Source of the DNA: Azospirillum agricola
Lineage (GTDB): Bacteria > Pseudomonadota > Alphaproteobacteria > Azospirillales > Azospirillaceae
Length of the DNA: 33,041 bases
Direction: 5' to 3'
Assembly (NCBI RefSeq): GCF_017876095.1
Contig: NZ_JAGINM010000042.1
Span: 1 to 33,041, forward strand
Position numbers and translations under genes: made by a program. This document shows positions 25,345 to 32,977 of the stretch, in pieces (within the stretch, counting starts at the first letter, position 1; each line of letters begins with the position of its first letter). The notes under the pieces are model-generated. The model worked only from the letters and a program-made list of their open reading frames with translations. It was not told the DNA's origin and did no database searches.

Positions 25345-25764
25345 TCACCGATGTCCCTGGTAGCCACCACGCCAAACCCCGTGCCAGCCGCTGTGGCTGT
25401 GATGACGGCCCCAGCCACCACCGATGAACACGCCGCCCAGAAACAGCGGTGGCCCGTAGAACCAAGGCTCCGACAGGTAGCCCGGCGGATAGTAGGGCTC
25501 GTAGATCCTTGGCTGCACTTCATACGACTGCGGTGGCTGTTCTCCAATGCTCTGCATGACCTGCCAACCGCCATCCGCCTGCAAGCACGCCGTGCCGTGA
25601 GCTTGCTGGGGCTTGCCTCCGATCACGACCGGCGTGTCGAATTCACGGCATTGCTGTTGAACGCCGACCATGGGTGGAGCCACGGGCGTCGCCATGGGCA
25701 AGGGTTGCGGTACCGCCACGCAGGACGCACAGAACAGCGTCGCCAGCGTCATTGCCATGCGCAT
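25345..25764 (-). CDS. Small exported or lipoprotein-like protein, Gly/His/Tyr-rich
   Basis: A 139-residue secreted protein of unknown function. The N-terminus MRMAMTLATLFCASCVAVPQ is a signal sequence. Its cysteines (C12 and C15) could serve as a lipobox, although the fit is loose. The mature part has a conserved-looking segment with two Cys (CREFDTPVVIGGKPQQAHGTAC), then a Pro/Tyr-rich stretch (YEPYYPPGYL) and a Gly/Trp/His-rich tail. GGAGG seven bases before ATG 25764 fixes the start. It lies 65 bp downstream of the ABC permease and on the same strand, so it may be the last gene of that operon. The pattern resembles surface-exposed proteins of unknown role. Confidence 0.7.
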   Translation of the reverse strand: MRMAMTLATLFCASCVAVPQPLPMATPVAPPMVGVQQQCREFDTPVVIGGKPQQAHGTACLQADGGWQVMQSIGEQPPQSYEVQPRIYEPYYPPGYLSEPWFYGPPLFLGGVFIGGGWGRHHSHSGWHGVWRGGYQGHR

Positions 25765-25829
25765 TCGAAGCCTCCAGATTCCGTTTCGGATGGATGATCG
25801 CCCATGGCCCGACCGCTGCCGGTGAAGCC

Positions 25830-27062
25830 CTATTCATAACGCAAGGCTTCGATCGGCTGGAGGCGGGAGGCCTTGCGTGCGGGATAGAACCCGAAGAACA
25901 CACCGACCGCGGCCGCGAAGCCGACGGCGAGCAGGATGGACTCCGGCCTGAGGTCGGTCTGCCACCGCGCCCAATGGCCGACGGTGAAGGACGCGGCGGC
26001 ACCGACGGCGATCCCGATCAGCCCGCCCGTCACCGACAAGGTCAGCGCCTCGATCAGGAACTGGCCGAGGATGTCGCGACTGCGGGCGCCCACCGCAAGG
26101 CGCAACCCGATCTCCCGCGTGCGCTCGGTCACACTGACCAGCATGATGTTCATGATCCCGATGCCGCCCACCACCAGCGACACCGAGGCCACCGCGGCCA
26201 GCAGCAGCGTCAGCACACGCGACGACGCCTCCTGGGCCTGGGCCACTTCGGACAGGTTGCGGATCCAGAAGTCGTCGTCCTGCCTGGGCTGGAGATGGTG
26301 GCGCTGCCGCAAGAGCGCCTGGATCTGCGTCTCGGCGGTGCGCATGTCGGCACCGTCCCGCATCTTGACCAGGATGCCGGCGACGGCGCGCCGGTTCACC
26401 TCGCTGGCCCCCAGCACCCGGTTGCGCGCGGTGCTCAGCGGCATGATGACCGTGTCGTCCTGGTCCTGGCCCTGCAGGCTCTGGCCCTTGCGGTCGAGCA
26501 CGCCGATCACGGTGAACGGCACCTTCCTGATGCGGACCACCTGTCCGACAGGGTCCGCGTTGCCGAAGAGGGTCGTCGCCACCGTCTGGCCGAGCAGAGC
26601 CACCTTGGCCGCGCGGTCCGCGTCCGCCGGTTCGAAAGGCCGGCCTCGGGCGACATCCCAGTCCCGCACCGCCAGATAGCCGGGGGTTGTGCCATAAATG
26701 ACGATCGACCAGTTGAGGTTGCCGGAGATCACCTGGGCGGTGCCGCGGACCCCCGGCGACGCGGCCAAGATCTCGGGGATGTCCCGTTCGAGGGCCTGTG
26801 CGTCGTCCTCGCTGAGCGTCATCTGGGTGCCGAAGCCGAGGCGCACGCCGCCGGAGGTGATGGTGCCGGACACCACCACGATCAGGTTGGAGCCGAGGCT
26901 GTTGATCTGGTCGGCAATGCGCGCCTGCGCGCCGGCACCGACCGCGATCATGGTGATGACCGAGGCCACGCCGATGATGATGCCCAGCATGGTCAGGACG
27001 CTGCGCATGAGGTTGAGGCGCAGGGCCGCGAGTGCGATACCGATGGAGGACACAAGGGTCAT
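25830..27062 (-). CDS. MacB-type ABC efflux permease
   Basis: Membrane subunit of a tripartite MacAB-type exporter, 410 residues. TM1 at about 18-45 (LTMLGIIIGVASVITMIAVGAG) is followed by a large periplasmic MacB_PCD domain (~50-265) with the DxDDTVIMPL strand. Three C-terminal helices make the FtsX domain (SLVVGGIGIMNIMLVSVTER, then the REIGLRLAVGAR loop). The ending FYPARKASRLQPIEALRYE is the family signature. The ATPase is a separate gene, unlike Escherichia coli MacB where it is fused. ATG 27062 overlaps the ATPase stop (ATGA). A decayed tail of a related permease lies at 8335-8497. Substrates are likely hydrophobic compounds, lipids or peptides. Confidence 0.92.
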   Translation of the reverse strand: MTLVSSIGIALAALRLNLMRSVLTMLGIIIGVASVITMIAVGAGAQARIADQINSLGSNLIVVVSGTITSGGVRLGFGTQMTLSEDDAQALERDIPEILAASPGVRGTAQVISGNLNWSIVIYGTTPGYLAVRDWDVARGRPFEPADADRAAKVALLGQTVATTLFGNADPVGQVVRIRKVPFTVIGVLDRKGQSLQGQDQDDTVIMPLSTARNRVLGASEVNRRAVAGILVKMRDGADMRTAETQIQALLRQRHHLQPRQDDDFWIRNLSEVAQAQEASSRVLTLLLAAVASVSLVVGGIGIMNIMLVSVTERTREIGLRLAVGARSRDILGQFLIEALTLSVTGGLIGIAVGAAASFTVGHWARWQTDLRPESILLAVGFAAAVGVFFGFYPARKASRLQPIEALRYE

Positions 27063-27820
27063 GCCGCCACCTCCGCCGGCCGCCAGCCGGCCAGCACCTC
27101 GGCCGCCACGCGGGGAGCCGCGACAGGCCGGTCGTCGATCAGGCGGCCGTCGCGGAAGCGCAGCGTGCGGCGGGCGAAGGCGGCGATGTCCGACTCGTGC
27201 GTGACCAGCACGACGGTGATGCCGCGCGCGTTGAAGGCCTGGAACAGGGCCATGACCTCGACGCTGGTGCGTGAATCGAGCGCGCCGGTCGGCTCGTCGG
27301 CGAGGATCAGCAGCGGATCGTTGACCAGGGCGCGGGCGATCGCCACCCGCTGCTGCTGGCCGCCCGACAGTTGGGACGGCTGATGCCACGCCCGGTCGGC
27401 GAGACCGACCTCGGCGAGCCGGGCCAGGGCGCGGCTGCGCCTTTCACGGGCGGGGACGCCGGCGTAGACGAGCGGCAGTTCGACGTTCTCGACGGCCGGT
27501 GTCCGCGGCAGCAGGTTGAAGCCCTGGAACACGAAACCGACCAGACGGTTGCGCACGCCCGCCAGCTCGTCCGCGTCGAGATGCGACACGTCGCGTCCGG
27601 CGAGCCGGCAGAGGCCGGCGCTGGGACTGTCGAGGCAGCCGAGCAGGTTCATGAAGGTGGATTTTCCCGATCCCGACGCACCCATGACCGCCACGAACTC
27701 ACCGGGAGCGATCCGCACCGACACGTCGCACAGGGCGAGCAGGGGCACGTCGCCCAACCGGTACTCCTTGCCCAGACGCTCGGTCTCGATCAGCCAGCGG
27801 TCCGTGCCCGTGCCCTCCAT
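27059..27820 (-). CDS. MacB-type ABC efflux ATPase
   Basis: A 253-residue ATPase powering the permease next to it. Walker A is GASGSGKST, the Q-loop VFQGFNLL, the signature LSGGQQQRVAIARAL, Walker B LLILADEPTGALD and the H-loop VTHE. The first residues EYRLGDVPLLALCDVSVRI fit the LolD/MacB family. ATG 27820 follows GGGAGGCTGGCC. The gene starts 17 bp after the end of the membrane-fusion gene and overlaps the permease start by four bases, so all three are cotranscribed. The C-terminal ~30 residues (RPVAAPRVAAEVLAGWRPAE) are extra and of unknown role. Confidence 0.93.
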   Translation of the reverse strand: MEGTGTDRWLIETERLGKEYRLGDVPLLALCDVSVRIAPGEFVAVMGASGSGKSTFMNLLGCLDSPSAGLCRLAGRDVSHLDADELAGVRNRLVGFVFQGFNLLPRTPAVENVELPLVYAGVPARERRSRALARLAEVGLADRAWHQPSQLSGGQQQRVAIARALVNDPLLILADEPTGALDSRTSVEVMALFQAFNARGITVVLVTHESDIAAFARRTLRFRDGRLIDDRPVAAPRVAAEVLAGWRPAEVAA

Positions 27821-27837
27821 GGCCAGCCTCCCCAATG

Positions 27838-29262
27838 TCAGATGCGTGGGCCGGGCCCCATGGACGGGACGGTGCCGGCCGCCGCCGGCGCCGTTTCACC
27901 GAGAACGAGCCGGTCGCCGGGAACCAGCCCGCCTTCGACGACCTCCACCACGGTGCCATCGGTGACGCCCAGGCGAACGGGTCGGCGCTCCGGCGTCCCG
28001 GCGGACCCGAGCACCCAGACCTCACCGGTCCGCGCCGACGAAGGCGCACCCGAGGAGGCGACGTTGGCCGGGTGGTAGCGCAGGGCGGCGTTGGGGATGA
28101 GCAGGACGTCGTCGCGATGGTCGGCGATGACGCGGATGTTGGCGGTCAGGCCGGGCAGGAGTGCCAGATCCGGGTTGGGGGCGGAAATGACCACGTCGTA
28201 GGTCACCACGTTCTGCACCACCTGCGGCGCCTTGCGGACTTGCAGCACCGCGCCGGCGAAGTTGCGGTCCGGGTAGGCGTCGACCGAGAAGCTCGCGGTC
28301 TGGCCGACCTTGACCGATCCGACGTCCGCCTCGTCAACGGAGGCGTCCACCTGCATGGTCGCCAGGTCCTGGGCGATGGTGAACAGCACCGGCGCCTGCA
28401 GGCTGGCCGCCACGGTCTGGCCGCGATCGACGTTGCGCTGGATGACGGTGCCGTTGACCGGGGCGACAATCCGCGTGTGCTCCAGGTTGATGCGCGCGCC
28501 CTGATACGCCGCTTGCTTCTGCTGGACGAGGGCGGTCGCGCTCATCAGGTTGGCCTGGACAAGGCTGAGTTGCGCGTCGGTCGAGCGGACGGTTGCCTGC
28601 TGGCTGACCTGCTGCGCCGTCAAAGCCTCGACATCGGCCTGGGCGGCGTCGCTGGCGGATCGCGCGCTGTCGCGGTCCGAGGCGGGGGCGTTGCCACGCT
28701 CGAACAGCCGTTCGGTGCGGTCGAAGCTGTTGCGGGCGTTGAGCAGGACCGCCTGCGCCTTGCGCAGCTGGGCCTGGACGGTGGCCAGGGTCGCGCGCGC
28801 GGCCTCCAGGTCGGCGGTCGCCTTGCTGACGGTGGCGCGCTGGGTCTCGATGCCCGCCTGGGCGACGGCAAGGTCGCCGGCCGCCTGGGCGACCTGGGTT
28901 TCGAACAACGCCGGATCGATGCGGGCGATGAGCTGGCCGCTCGTCACCTCGGTGTTGAAGTCGGCGAGCAGTTCGCTGACCTGTCCCGACACCTGCGATC
29001 CGACCTGCACGGTGACGACGGGATTTACGGTGCCGGACGCGGTGGTCGACGCGGTGACCGGCCCGCGGGTCACCACGCCGGTGCGATAGGCGGGAGCGCC
29101 GGTGCGGGTGCCCGTGACAGCCTGGAACAGGGCCGCCACCGCCAGCAGGAAGAACACGGCTCCCAGCCACCAGCGCGGATGCCGGATCCCACGACGGCCC
29201 GATGGGGCCGGGCCCGTCAATCGATCGACGCTCGATTCTTGGTCGGTCAGCGGCAGGGTCAT
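27838..29262 (-). CDS. MacA-type periplasmic adaptor (HlyD family)
   Basis: The membrane-fusion subunit that links the MacB-type permease to an outer-membrane channel, 474 residues. TM anchor near residues 32-50 (WWLGAVFFLLAVAALFQAV). A first beta-barrel/lipoyl half (SGTVNPVVTVQVGSQVSGQV) leads into a long coiled-coil hairpin (about 100-230), then the second lipoyl half (ARINLEHTRIVAPVNGTVIQ) and barrel domains. No outer-membrane factor gene is nearby, so TolC is presumably encoded elsewhere. ATG 29262 with GGGAG upstream is the natural start; the frame extends upstream to 29331 without support. An FNR-like box lies about 123 bp upstream and probably controls the whole operon. Confidence 0.92.
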   Translation of the reverse strand: MTLPLTDQESSVDRLTGPAPSGRRGIRHPRWWLGAVFFLLAVAALFQAVTGTRTGAPAYRTGVVTRGPVTASTTASGTVNPVVTVQVGSQVSGQVSELLADFNTEVTSGQLIARIDPALFETQVAQAAGDLAVAQAGIETQRATVSKATADLEAARATLATVQAQLRKAQAVLLNARNSFDRTERLFERGNAPASDRDSARSASDAAQADVEALTAQQVSQQATVRSTDAQLSLVQANLMSATALVQQKQAAYQGARINLEHTRIVAPVNGTVIQRNVDRGQTVAASLQAPVLFTIAQDLATMQVDASVDEADVGSVKVGQTASFSVDAYPDRNFAGAVLQVRKAPQVVQNVVTYDVVISAPNPDLALLPGLTANIRVIADHRDDVLLIPNAALRYHPANVASSGAPSSARTGEVWVLGSAGTPERRPVRLGVTDGTVVEVVEGGLVPGDRLVLGETAPAAAGTVPSMGPGPRI

Positions 29263-29378
29263 CGGCCGGCTCCCAAAAAGGGGCTCCAGAAGAATAGGGG
29301 TGTGTCCACGATCCACACGGCAGGCCCGCAATCGGCGCCATGCCCGTCAGCAGCCTAGCCGGCGGGCTTTTCGTGACA

Positions 29379-29392
29379 TTAACGTGCATCAA
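29379..29392 (-). promoter_or_regulatory. FNR-like box 10 (TTAACGTGCATCAA)
   Basis: On the minus strand it reads TTGAT-GCAC-GTTAA. It lies about 123 bp upstream of the MacA-type gene and is the rightmost box found. Confidence 0.6.
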
Positions 29393-29542
29393 GATCGGTC
29401 CGGCTGGTTGGTGCTAGGACCTGCTCTCAAGGGGCCAGGCTTCGCCGCGGTGGCCGGCCGGAATGACTCTGTCCGGACCCCACCTGGGGCGGCCACGGCC
29501 GCCCCTTTTCACGCTGGCATCCATCGGCCTCCGTTCTGTGCA

Positions 29543-30262
29543 TCAAAGCGGCGGCTTCGCGAACCCCTTGGCGAGGATCGGGCCGGTCGGCCGGCCGGTG
29601 GGGGAGCCGCCCGCCTGTTCGAGCGTCAGCTCATAGAGTTGGTCGCGCCGGGGCTTGGGAAGCGACGGACCGTCCAGGACCGCCGACCGTGATCCCGGAA
29701 CGAGGCCGAGCGACACTGGCCCCATCTCGCGCGAGGGCAAGGTCCAGACCTGGATGGTCTTATCGGCCGGCACGGTGAATGCGTTGAGCAGCCGGACTTT
29801 GGCGGTGTCGTTGCCGAAATCCTCGACGACCGCCTGGACCTCGCCCGTCCCGTCGAGCAGCACGGCGATCACCAGCGGCTCCGTGGTCCGCGTCAGGCTC
29901 CAGGTCAGCCCGACGGCAAGCAGCAGGGAGGCGACGAGCGCCGACAGCGCCGTCGCCCGCCACGCGCGCGGGTGGTTGTCGTTGGAGGAAGGGAGCGGGG
30001 CTGCGGTCGGCGGCACCGCGCCCGGAACGGCCTGGGCCGACGGCAACGCCGCCTCGATCCTGGCCCACAGCTCCGCAGCGACGGGTGCCGGCTCGAGTCC
30101 CGTGTCCAGCGGCAGGAAGCGCTCCCGGCTGGCAGCGACGGCGACGCGGAGGTCAGCGTCGCGCTCCATCGCGGCCTCGACCTCCGCTTGAACGGCCGGC
30201 TCCAGCAGGCCGAGCACATACTCGTCGGCGATCTCGGGAAGATCCTTGCGGTCGTATCTCAC
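29543..30262 (-). CDS. RskA-type membrane anti-sigma factor
   Basis: A single-pass inner-membrane protein that would sequester the ECF sigma factor encoded just upstream. The 239 residues comprise a cytoplasmic N-terminal sigma-binding segment (DLPEIADEYVLGLLEPAVQA), a membrane helix near residues 105-127 (ALSALVASLLLAVGLTWSL) and a periplasmic RskA domain (VPADKTIQVWTLPSREMGP). No zinc-binding HxxxCxxC is present, as in RskA rather than ChrR/ZAS types. I chose GTG 30262 because it overlaps the sigma stop codon (GTGA), giving translational coupling; the frame also opens at 30271. Release probably needs regulated proteolysis; a site-2-like protease is encoded at 15612, but a link is speculative. 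Confidence 0.88.
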   Translation of the reverse strand: MRYDRKDLPEIADEYVLGLLEPAVQAEVEAAMERDADLRVAVAASRERFLPLDTGLEPAPVAAELWARIEAALPSAQAVPGAVPPTAAPLPSSNDNHPRAWRATALSALVASLLLAVGLTWSLTRTTEPLVIAVLLDGTGEVQAVVEDFGNDTAKVRLLNAFTVPADKTIQVWTLPSREMGPVSLGLVPGSRSAVLDGPSLPKPRRDQLYELTLEQAGGSPTGRPTGPILAKGFAKPPL

Positions 30263-30825
30263 GCCATGCACTCCCGCAGCGCCATCAGGCCCCGGCGGAT
30301 CCAGGATTTCGTCGTGCCGAGCGGGATGCGCAGCCGGCCGGCGATCTCACCATGGCTGTAGCCGCCGACATAGGCCATCAGGATGCCGCGCCGCTTGGTC
30401 TCGTCGAGCGAACCCAGGCAATCCCGCAGCCGGCTGTCCTGGTCGAGCCTGTGCCACGACGCCATGATCCGGTCGAACTGGTCGCGGTCCAACAGGGCCT
30501 CCAGCCGGTCGTCGGCCACCAGATCCTCGCGCCTGCCGTCGCGCAGCGTGTTGAGCGCCCGGTTGCGGACGATGGCGGTGATCCAGCCGCGCGCCGACCC
30601 GCGGTCCGGTGTGTATTGATGGGCGCTCGTCCAGATGCGGAGGAAGGCCTCCTGCACGACCTCCTCGGCCACGTCCCGGCGGCGCACGATGCGCTCCGCG
30701 ACGGCGAGCAGGCGTCCGGCCTCGCCATCGAAAATGCGCTTCAAGCCGCTCCGGTCGCCCCTGGCGCAGGCCGCGAGGTTGGCCCCAAGCTCGTCCAGCT
30801 CCGCCTGCACCACGCCCAACATCAT
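30259..30825 (-). CDS. ECF sigma factor (SigK-like)
   Basis: An extracytoplasmic-function sigma factor of about 188 residues. Region 2 contains RRRDVAEEVVQEAFLRIW and the DNA-melting helix GWITAIVRNRALNTLRD. Region 4 contains a helix-turn-helix (YSHGEIAGRLRIPLGTTKSW). The pairing with an RskA-type anti-sigma is the usual SigK arrangement. The start is uncertain: ATG 30825 or 30822 follow GGAGG closely, a TTG at 30819 has better spacing, and the frame is open to 30861. It is transcribed divergently from the DUF4394 gene, which is likely its target or partner. Confidence 0.88.
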   Translation of the reverse strand: MMLGVVQAELDELGANLAACARGDRSGLKRIFDGEAGRLLAVAERIVRRRDVAEEVVQEAFLRIWTSAHQYTPDRGSARGWITAIVRNRALNTLRDGRREDLVADDRLEALLDRDQFDRIMASWHRLDQDSRLRDCLGSLDETKRRGILMAYVGGYSHGEIAGRLRIPLGTTKSWIRRGLMALRECMA

Positions 30826-30900
30826 CCTCCATCGCGATTCCACAGCGCAACATCCCTGCATGTGGGGCCGGCCGGCGCCGACCGCGCGGAAAAAATATTC

Positions 30901-30938
30901 GCGGGTCCTGCATCCAAAGGCGGCGGCTTGCGGGTCCT
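30901..30938. promoter_or_regulatory. Direct repeats in the divergent sigma/DUF4394 promoter region
   Basis: GCGGGTCCT occurs at 30901-30909 and again at 30930-30938, 29 bp apart, beside a short A-tract (GGAAAAAATATTC). Repeats here could be -35-like elements read by the ECF factor, but I cannot assign matching -10 elements. Confidence 0.3.
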
Positions 30939-31007
30939 ACGGTTCGAGAGCGCCAAATGGCGGCACGCCGGGCCGCTCTCGCAACGGAAACGCACGGGAG
31001 AAAAGCC

Positions 31008-31799
31008 ATGCACACCTTTCGGACCGCTCTGCTCGCGTCCGCGCTGCTCACCGGATCGGCCATGGCCGCCACCGCCGCGCCGGTTCTCGGCCTGACCGGC
31101 GACAGGACCCTGGTCCTGTTCGACACGGCCAAGCCGGCCGTCACCAGGACCATGGAGGTAAAGGGCGTCGACCGGCTGGTCGGCATCGATTTCCGTCCGG
31201 GCAACAAGACCGTCATTGGGGTCACGCCGGACCACCGCATCGTCTCAATCGACCCCGGCACCGGCGCCGCGACCGAGATCGCCAGGATGGACAAGACGCT
31301 GACGGTGACGCAGGCGGCTCCGGTCGTGGTCGATTTCAACCCGATGGCCGACCGCCTGCGCTTCATGACCGGCACGACCAATCACCGCGTCCATCCCGAC
31401 ACTGGCGCCGTCACGGTGGACGGCACGCTCGCCTTCGAGGACGGCGACGCGAACAAGGGCAAGACGCCGAACGTCATGGCCGCCGCCTACACCAACTCCT
31501 GGGGCAAGCCGGACAAGACGGCGATGTACAACATCGACGCGACGATGGGCGCCCTGGTCCAGCAGACCAAGCCGAACGACGGCACGCTGAAGACCATCGG
31601 CGCGCTCGGCATCAAGAACACTCCGAAGACCTACGCCTTCGACATCCAGGCGACCGGGGACGGAAAGAACACCGCCTTCCTGGCGGCGGGGACGACGCTG
31701 TACACCGTCAACCTCGAAACCGGTGCGGCAACCGAAATCGGCGCGATCGCCGGGCTTCAGAACGAGGTTCGCGACATCGCGGTCCTGCCGGTGATGTGA
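31008..31799 (+). CDS. Exported DUF4394 protein
   Basis: A 263-residue secreted protein. Signal peptide MHTFRTALLASALLTGSAMA with cleavage near AATAA. The mature part is a beta-rich repeat protein with the DUF4394 pattern: LVGIDFRPGN, DFNPMADRLRFMTGTTNHRV, DFNP-type loops and IDPGTGAATEIARM / VNLETGAATEIGAI repeats, resembling a beta-propeller. Function is unknown. CGGGAGAAAAGCC precedes the ATG. It is divergent from the ECF sigma/RskA pair; DUF4394 genes often sit beside such pairs, so it is probably part of an envelope-stress module. The last residues are DIAVLPVM. Confidence 0.88.
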   Translation: MHTFRTALLASALLTGSAMAATAAPVLGLTGDRTLVLFDTAKPAVTRTMEVKGVDRLVGIDFRPGNKTVIGVTPDHRIVSIDPGTGAATEIARMDKTLTVTQAAPVVVDFNPMADRLRFMTGTTNHRVHPDTGAVTVDGTLAFEDGDANKGKTPNVMAAAYTNSWGKPDKTAMYNIDATMGALVQQTKPNDGTLKTIGALGIKNTPKTYAFDIQATGDGKNTAFLAAGTTLYTVNLETGAATEIGAIAGLQNEVRDIAVLPVM

Positions 31800-31827
31800 A
31801 CGCACTGGTCGGGAGGGTGTGTGTGAG

Positions 31828-31851
31828 CCGCCCCGATTAATTCGGAGGCGG
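31828..31851 (+). terminator. Hairpin after the DUF4394 gene
   Basis: CCGCC-CCGA (31828-31836) pairs with TCGG-A-GGCGG (31842-31851) around a TTAAT loop, a 9-bp stem with one bulged A. It lies 28 bp past the stop. No T-tract follows, so the terminator is imperfect. Confidence 0.5.
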
Positions 31852-31858
31852 TCGGGGT

Positions 31859-31931
31859 TGAGACCAAGCATGATGACGGTCTTCCCACCAGCCCACGGCG
31901 TGGGCGGCTGACCAGCCGCTAGGTGGTCTCA
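31859..31931. repeat. Inverted repeat enclosing two small hairpins at the recombinase 3' end
   Basis: TGAGACCA (31859-31866) and TGGTCTCA (31924-31931) are perfect complements. Between them lie GCCCAC-GGC-GTGGGC (31891-31905) and GCGGCT-GACC-AGCCGC (31904-31919). The right outer arm is inside the last codons of the recombinase. It may terminate the recombinase transcript or mark an element boundary. Confidence 0.45.
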
Positions 31932-32818
31932 GCTTCGCGCATCAGCCCCTGCTCCTTGGCGCGGTCCAGCAGGTTCTTCACCGAAGAGGCCGACCACGTC
32001 GTGCCGCCACGCGGCGTGCGGATGCGTAGGTCTTCCAGGCGCGCGGCGATGCTCCGCAGACTGAGGTCCGGATCGGCTCCCTTAATGCCGGCGATGACCA
32101 ACAGGATGTCGTCCTTGGGCGGCTTGCGCGGTGCCGGCTCGATCAATGCCGGCTCGGCCAGTCCCTCCGCAACAAGGCGGCGCACCGCCCGCGACAGCCG
32201 ATCGGCCGTCCAAGGCTGATCGGGCGAGCCCAACCGCCCGAGGGATTTGGCCACCTTGCCCCAGGAATTGGCCGGGCGAAGCGCCCGCAACTTGGGCAGC
32301 CACGCCGCCATGCCGGCCAACAGGTCCGCCATGTACTGCCGCTCCCGGATGGCGGAGAGTTGGGCGATGGCCTCCGGATCGCGCCGCTTGAGCGCCGGGT
32401 TCCCGCCCACCCGGCCGCGGGCCTTGGCGGCTCGCAGCCCAGCTTTTGTCCGCTCGCGGATCAAGGCGCGCTCCAGTTCAGCAGCGGCGCCGAGCACCTG
32501 GAGGGCGAACTTCCCCTGTGGCGTCGAGGTGTCGATCGGATCGCGCAGCGACTTGAAGTGGGCACCGACGGCCTCCAGGCCCTCGATCACCTCCAGAAGA
32601 TGGGAGAGGGAGCGGGCCAAACGGTCGATGCGAGCCACCACCAGGATGTCGCCACGTTGGACGCGGGCGACGGCCTTGGCCAGTTCCGGCCGCGCCCGGC
32701 TGGCGCCCGAGGCCTTCTCCTCGAAGATCACCCCGCAGCCGGCAGCCTTCAGCTCGTCGAGCTGGCTGAAGGTCGCCTGATCCTCGGTGGACACGCGGGC
32801 GTAGCCGATCAGGGCCAT
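31919..32818 (-). CDS. Serine recombinase of the resolvase/invertase family
   Basis: A site-specific DNA recombinase of 299 residues. The N-terminal catalytic domain has Ser10 in YARVSTEDQ, the arginines in VVARIDRLARS and the long E helix (AAELERALIRERTKAGLRAA) followed by GRVGGNP. Classical Tn3-type resolvases end soon after, at ~185 residues. Here a further ~110 residues follow, ending in a second helix-turn-helix-like unit (LSLRSIAARLEDLRIRTPRG, TWSASSVKNLLDRA) as in longer 'recombinase family' proteins. I chose ATG 32818 (MALIGYARVST) because it matches the family start; the frame continues upstream without support. A 29-bp candidate binding site and a 20-bp inverted repeat lie upstream. 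No transposase accompanies it. Confidence 0.92.
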   Translation of the reverse strand: MALIGYARVSTEDQATFSQLDELKAAGCGVIFEEKASGASRARPELAKAVARVQRGDILVVARIDRLARSLSHLLEVIEGLEAVGAHFKSLRDPIDTSTPQGKFALQVLGAAAELERALIRERTKAGLRAAKARGRVGGNPALKRRDPEAIAQLSAIRERQYMADLLAGMAAWLPKLRALRPANSWGKVAKSLGRLGSPDQPWTADRLSRAVRRLVAEGLAEPALIEPAPRKPPKDDILLVIAGIKGADPDLSLRSIAARLEDLRIRTPRGGTTWSASSVKNLLDRAKEQGLMREAETT

Positions 32819-32891
32819 GCGGAAGCTCCGGGGCGAAGGGGAAAACGCCCCTTTGTACATTTTGATCAGCTCTGAGGAAATGATCGTTTGG

Positions 32892-32920
32892 CCGCCTGTA
32901 CAGACCGTTTGAACAGGCGG
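32892..32920. repeat. Candidate recombinase binding site (8-bp perfect inverted repeat)
   Basis: CCGCCTGT (32892-32899) and ACAGGCGG (32913-32920) are perfect complements separated by 13 bp. The total length of 29 bp is in the range of resolvase dimer sites. A TGTACA at 32897-32902 recurs at 32854-32859, 43 bp away, which could belong to a second subsite nearer the gene. Confidence 0.5.
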
Positions 32921-32977
32921 AAGCCCGCGCCGGCATTGCCGCATAATGGGGTCACGTCCCTGAACGTGGTGTAGGAG

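Noticed and set aside
25674..27383. 569-codon plus-strand frame over the MacB-type genes
   Set aside because: Antisense shadow of permease and ATPase genes that carry all family motifs.
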